Origin: Clavelina lepadiformis
Taxonomy: Eukaryota > Chordata > Ascidiacea > Aplousobranchia > Clavelinidae
DNA: 64,000 nucleotides
NCBI RefSeq assembly: GCF_947623445.1
Contig: NC_135240.1
Location: 26,474,001-26,538,000 of the forward strand
Direction of reading: 5' to 3'
Shown here: in pieces, positions 59,524 through 64,000 of the stretch
How the letters are laid out: every line of letters starts with the position of its first letter
Position numbering within the stretch: the stretch's first letter is position 1
Translations under genes and position numbers: made by a program
Notes under the pieces: generated by a model
Told to the model about the DNA's origin: nothing
Seen by the model: the letters and a program-made list of their open reading frames with translations, nothing else
The model's database searches: none

Positions 59524-62500
59524 TCACTCACTTGCCGCGTCTTCTGTTCGACCTACGCACCGACTGGTGTGGAGATAAAACAAAGTTAATATCAAGGGGC
59601 GACGGTCACTCAATGGTTAATATTAACCAACATTGTTACTACCAATTTTAACCAATATTATTATTATTAACCAATTATTTAATGTTTATTTGCGAATCTT
59701 TGATTGGAAGTTATTCAGAGAACCTTCGCTTACCACCGAGTTATCGCTGATGGTTGGCTCTGCTTCACCATTGCCATTGTTCACTCCGAGTGTCTTTCGT
59801 CTGAATGATGTCATAATAATCAATAATGATGTCACAATGAAGAGTTTAATAAAATCTGTAGCGAGAGCGAGATAAGACGAAAAAGCATGACTTAGGTTCG
59901 ACAACGATCTCGATATTATTCTTACGGTTTGGTTTTCACCGAAGCGGATGCGATTACGCTTCTCTTCCCTCGCAAATCGATCCTTCCGCGACTCGCCGTG
60001 GACGATTCCTTTGACTTCCTGTAAAATCAAAACAGGAGCTGCAGACACGACTCGTAGCTGCCGGCACAAGCAGGGAGAGAAGTGCTTATGAATTTTGATT
60101 TATAGAATTTGCTCAAAAATTCGCCACCCACGAAATGACAGAGTTGCTGGACTGCGTTTCAACTTACGATGTTGAGGAGGATTCCTCCAGGGAGTCGTTC
60201 TCCTCCATCGAATCATCCGATCCCGACGCCTCATCTCCCATACTGTCCTCCGCGTTCGATGTCTTCGTCTTCCTGTGGAGTAATCTTATGATCAGCAACA
60301 AGTTCATACACGTTGGCACATAGGGCAAATATTACGTAAGGTTTTACGTTTTCTGATGACGCGCCAGCGGTTTACTACGCTTCTGTGACGTCATAGGCAA
60401 AGGTGGAGAGAGGTTTCGCGGTTTTCTCTTCCGGCCGGAAGTTCTGCGGGAAAATCATGATGTGGTCGTAATCGTACTGCGTGCGTGAGAACGTGCATAC
60501 ACGCAACAATGACGTCACCATGGCCTTACCTGACAGCAGGGAGAGCAGGCTTCGACAAATCCTGTGATAAAAAGAGGTCACGTGAGAAATGACGTCATTA
60601 ATCAATAGTTAAATTTCACCACGACGCAGGAATAATCCAAACTCAGCTTTAAAAATCTCAACTAATAATTTTTGGCAAATTTTTCAATTTTATTTAAACC
60701 TATAGCGAGCCCAAACGCTCAAAATGATCTCAATCTCGAAAAACTTCAGAAATGTCGACAACTTCTACCTTTGAGGCGGGATTATTCCGGTGTAGGACTT
60801 ACTGACAAATTAGCAACTGTGTGAGCCAATATTCACTAAATACTTGCCGCATATCAGACACTAGTATGTTTTTCTGTGGTACATACGTCAGATTGTGATG
60901 ACGTCGTTTGTGACGTAGGCGGTGTAGGGAGCGATGAGGACGATTGGGCGGTCGACCGTTTCGGGGAAGGGGATTTCCCTTGCGATAGGGAAATACTGGA
61001 GGCGCTTGATTGTGACGTTGATTCCGTCATCGACGTTGGACTTGATAGAATTGGAACTGGTTTTCTGTTGTGATGTCATAATTTTAATATAACCTCAAAG
61101 AACATGATGGCAGACAGGAGGAAGGGTTAGGTGATCTATTTAAAGTGATTTTCATAAGGCGAAGGAGGCTCGTAATGTTTGTTCTGTTGGCTTACGCTTT
61201 AGCTATTTTTATACGTACGCTGATGTATGCTACCTGCCAATTGATGAAAACTTTGAGCCCTAACCAACACACAGATGTAGTCTAACGTATAATATAGAGA
61301 GAAACGTTAGCTTAAGATATTTCTTAAAAATGCACTTGATTATGTCCATCTAGACTCTGTAGGAATTAGAGTGTAAGTCCCTTCACATTAAAATAGCATC
61401 CTCTACTATTTTGCTACTACCATTACAACGAAGATGCTCTGGACTAGCTACCACTGACGTTTGCTGTACTTGGCGTCACGCCACGCCACAAACCTGTGCC
61501 TTGGCTGTCCTCCGATAATGTTCAGTTTTTTCTTTCGCTTCAATTTGGCTGGCTTCTCAAAGCACTGAAAATCGCTGGAATACCTGCTTAATTGAAATAT
61601 GTGACTAATAAGGGTATACGCTGTATAAGTTCCTTATCACTACAATACGCGTATGAACGTCTTCCATTGCAATAAGCAATTTGGACTGCAATCGCGGCGG
61701 AACGCTACGTGTGAAAGAGATTAAAAAAACCCAGGAAAGAAAATTTTACACGTGCGCTTAGAACAGCAATCAAACCTGGCGGCTTGATGGGCGAGGTTCT
61801 TGCGGTATTTGTCGCCACCCATGGCGGCAGTGATGGCGGGGGTAGGCACGGGCTTCAAATTCGAATAAAACTCTCGGGGAAGATATACTCTGTTGTTCTC
61901 GGGTCCGCTCGGCTGTGAATTAACAAACAGTGGACTGTGAGATCAAAGCAGAGGAGAAATAAAACCGGGCAAAACGCGACAATTATGTAAGTTATATGTG
62001 AGTTTATGTTCTAGTTAACAGCAATGGTACCAGAATAATAGTGATGATAAATACCACAAAGCGTGTGCTACGTAAAAACATCATTTCGAGAAAAAACATG
62101 TCATCTATGAGCCAATATCAGGTCGCCCTGGTGCCACTTACGTTTGTATAAAGGCGCTGTGGGATAAATTTGACGACAGACTTGTCGATGGGTTCAATAA
62201 TCGCAATGGCGTGTTGACTGGATCGCTGTAAGACGTGTTGTACGACCAGGTCACACACCGCGTAGATATTCTGAAAATAATGCGCGAAGACCAGGGTTAA
62301 GATTCAATAGAAGGTTCCTATTAAACTGGAACAAATCATGTCTTTAACTGTCCGCCTCATTTATTGCCGTTGCTTTACTAAATAGTTAACAGACGCATAT
62401 TAGAATGTTATAATGGCCGTATTCCTAGTTTTATCAACTGTTACTATAAACGCGACTATTCTACAGGACACTGTGACGTCATTTGCACCTCGTTTCTTTG

Positions 62501-64000
62501 AACGTCGCCTGGGTTGTCCGCGTTCTTTGATCTCTTCAGGTTCTCCGCCAACCTCTTGATGAACCCGTAGCTCTCTGGATGATCTTTGGTGAGGAGAGGA
62601 TCCAGGATGAAGTGGATGCAACTGGAGTATGATGAATTTATGAAGAAAAAGTTTCATCTCAACCCAAAATCGCTTTATCTCGTTAGATAGGGCATTAACA
62701 TTTTTTTTGCGAGTTCTATATCATTCGTGTGCAGTTTTTTTCTAAAAGTGGCCACAGCAAAGAAATTTTCAAGCGATCGAAAATTTCATAGACTAACTGC
62801 TAATTGTCTGCTGTCGGTGAAAAAGTATAAATTTTCAGAGACAGTTAGAGAATTTTAAAAGATCGTTTCGGTCCAAAAAACAACTTAAAAACCACTGTTC
62901 ATGCAAGTTGCGGTGTCTGACATACTCCTTGATCCTTGCGAGGCTGCGTTTCGAGATCCCTTCAAGGAAATCCGGATCGTTGGCGAGAAGATAGATGAGG
63001 TAGGGAAGCATGTACTCTGGCATCATCGTGCTCTTCATCGCTGGATATAAAGATAACTTGTCAGATACCCAGAAAAACGAAGCTCGACAAATGCTTCTAG
63101 AACGGACAGGTGCATTATCGTACCGGGGTACAATTATCGAATCTGCTCCACTCATGCATGTCAATATGAAGGGATTATGACGTCATAATCTATAAACACT
63201 CGGTCCCGATACTGTCGCGCATAAATAAGCGAGCTAGCCACCAATCACCATAGAACAAACAACAATTTTTATAACTCACTGGCGCCGATGGCGTTCTGTT
63301 TGTTAAAATCTCGAATCCGCTTGATGAGCTGATGATAAAGGAACGACCCGTGTTCTCGCTGCTCCTTCTGCTTCTCCTGCACAGAAAGAAGAACTCGAAT
63401 GACGCCGACAAGCATACGTATGTGCCAGCGTGCTTGTGACAGCAATTTACCTGAGACACGGTTGCGAATAGAGCCAGGAAGGAAATATGGATTTCAAATT
63501 TGTACAAAGTTTGGTAGAGTTTGGTCACAAAGTTGCGTCGTACTTCCAAGACGGAGTCCTAAACAACAAAAAACTCATTTAAGTCATTTAAATATAAGTC
63601 ATTTAAGCCGTAAGTTACTTAACAAGTCACTTAAACCTGAAACATAACCCACTCGACCATCAAGCAAAACACAGCAATAAGTGAGTTAATACAAAGTGAG
63701 CCGGTACTGGACAGCAAAGATTATTGTCACAATGATTGAACTTACGTTTATGAGCATGGCCAGCTCCTGATATATGTCTGGTTTAAACAACTCCTTGAAC
63801 TCTGTAACTCGGGCAATTTTCAGCACACAGTACGCAGCTTGTAGCCGAAGATGAGACATGTCGGTCTAAAACATTGACATCAAATAACGTTTGTTGCATG
63901 AAGTTACGCAAGTTGACGGAAGGTTACAATGATATAGAACAAGTCAATATAAGACAATCCTTGATGCGCGAAAAAGGTTCACTCTAGTAAGGAAAAGGTT
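59524..64000 (-). CDS. PDS5: Pds5, cohesin-associated HEAT-repeat protein (3' part, cut by window edge)
   Basis: Pds5 binds the cohesin subunit Scc1 in the nucleus and controls cohesion with Wapl, sororin and Eco1. The gene enters from the right edge, so the N-terminal two-thirds is absent. Exons read (minus): 63746-63865 (LRLQAAYCVLKIAR), 63451-63558 (LEVRRNFVTKLYQTL), 63280-63376, 62926-63040 (MPEYMLPYLIYLLANDPDF), 62489-62621 (IHFILDPLLTKDHPESYGF), 62142-62270 (YAVCDLVVQHVL), 61776-61912. All align with vertebrate PDS5A/B in order. The tail exons 61494-61564 (KLKRKKKLN, NLS-like), 60887-61064 (Ser-rich), 60530-60561, 60168-60272 (acidic, MEENDSLEESSS) and 59926-60018 chain in phase and fit the disordered C-terminus. 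The join 61776 to 61564 is out of phase, so a small exon is missing. The last exon from 59563 ends at 59524 or, in another frame reading SVRRSNRRRGK, at 59528. Confidence 0.88.

Overview
The window looks like animal (eukaryotic) chromosomal DNA, most probably from an ascidian tunicate such as a Ciona-like species. This is inferred, not proven. The support is a compact layout with short AT-rich GT-AG introns, animal-specific families (cholecystokinin/gastrin-type GPCR, Gemin5, arfaptin, TNF-receptor-like protein, SLC10 transporter, cohesin factor Pds5), and DNA-transposon relics of the pogo/Tigger and MITE kind. There are no operons, rRNA genes, intact tRNA genes or CRISPR arrays. Genes were rebuilt by joining exon-sized open stretches at GT/AG borders, keeping phase and checking against remembered family motifs.

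Layout from left to right: (1) 0.58-4.5 kb, plus strand, eight-exon CCK/gastrin (cionin)-type receptor. (2) 15.1-5.7 kb, minus strand, Gemin5, the snRNA-binding WD40 protein of the SMN complex, about 26 exons, convergent with the receptor. (3) 17.1-15.6 kb, minus, single-exon 13-finger C2H2 protein, followed by a decayed finger array at 17.4-18.35 kb. (4) 18.4-22.2 kb, no convincing gene, with hAT-like repeat DNA. (5) 23.8-22.2 and 26.2-24.7 kb, two tandem single-exon leucine-rich-repeat paralogues, with a 416-bp MITE just upstream of the second. (6) 27.5-28.9 kb, a broken pogo-type transposon with both ends. (7) 40.3-32.6 kb, minus, arfaptin (nine coding exons plus an alternative first exon), with a Tigger-like element in an intron. 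(8) 44.3-43.8 kb, minus, a small single-pass membrane protein of unknown function. (9) 47.3-52.3 kb, plus, a TNF-receptor-like type I membrane protein with no death domain. (10) 55.3-58.7 kb, plus, an SLC10 (bile-acid/sodium symporter family) transporter. (11) 64.0-59.5 kb, minus, the 3' half of Pds5, whose 5' part lies beyond the right edge.

The genes do not form a shared pathway. They cover peptide-hormone signalling, snRNP assembly, transcription, Arf/Arl-dependent membrane traffic, cytokine-type signalling, solute transport and cohesin control. I found no clear new biological system. The points most worth following are the alternative 5' exons of arfaptin, the death-domain-less TNF receptor, the tandem LRR pair with BC-box-like N-termini, the transposon relics, and a marked excess of the palindrome TGACGTCA towards the right end.
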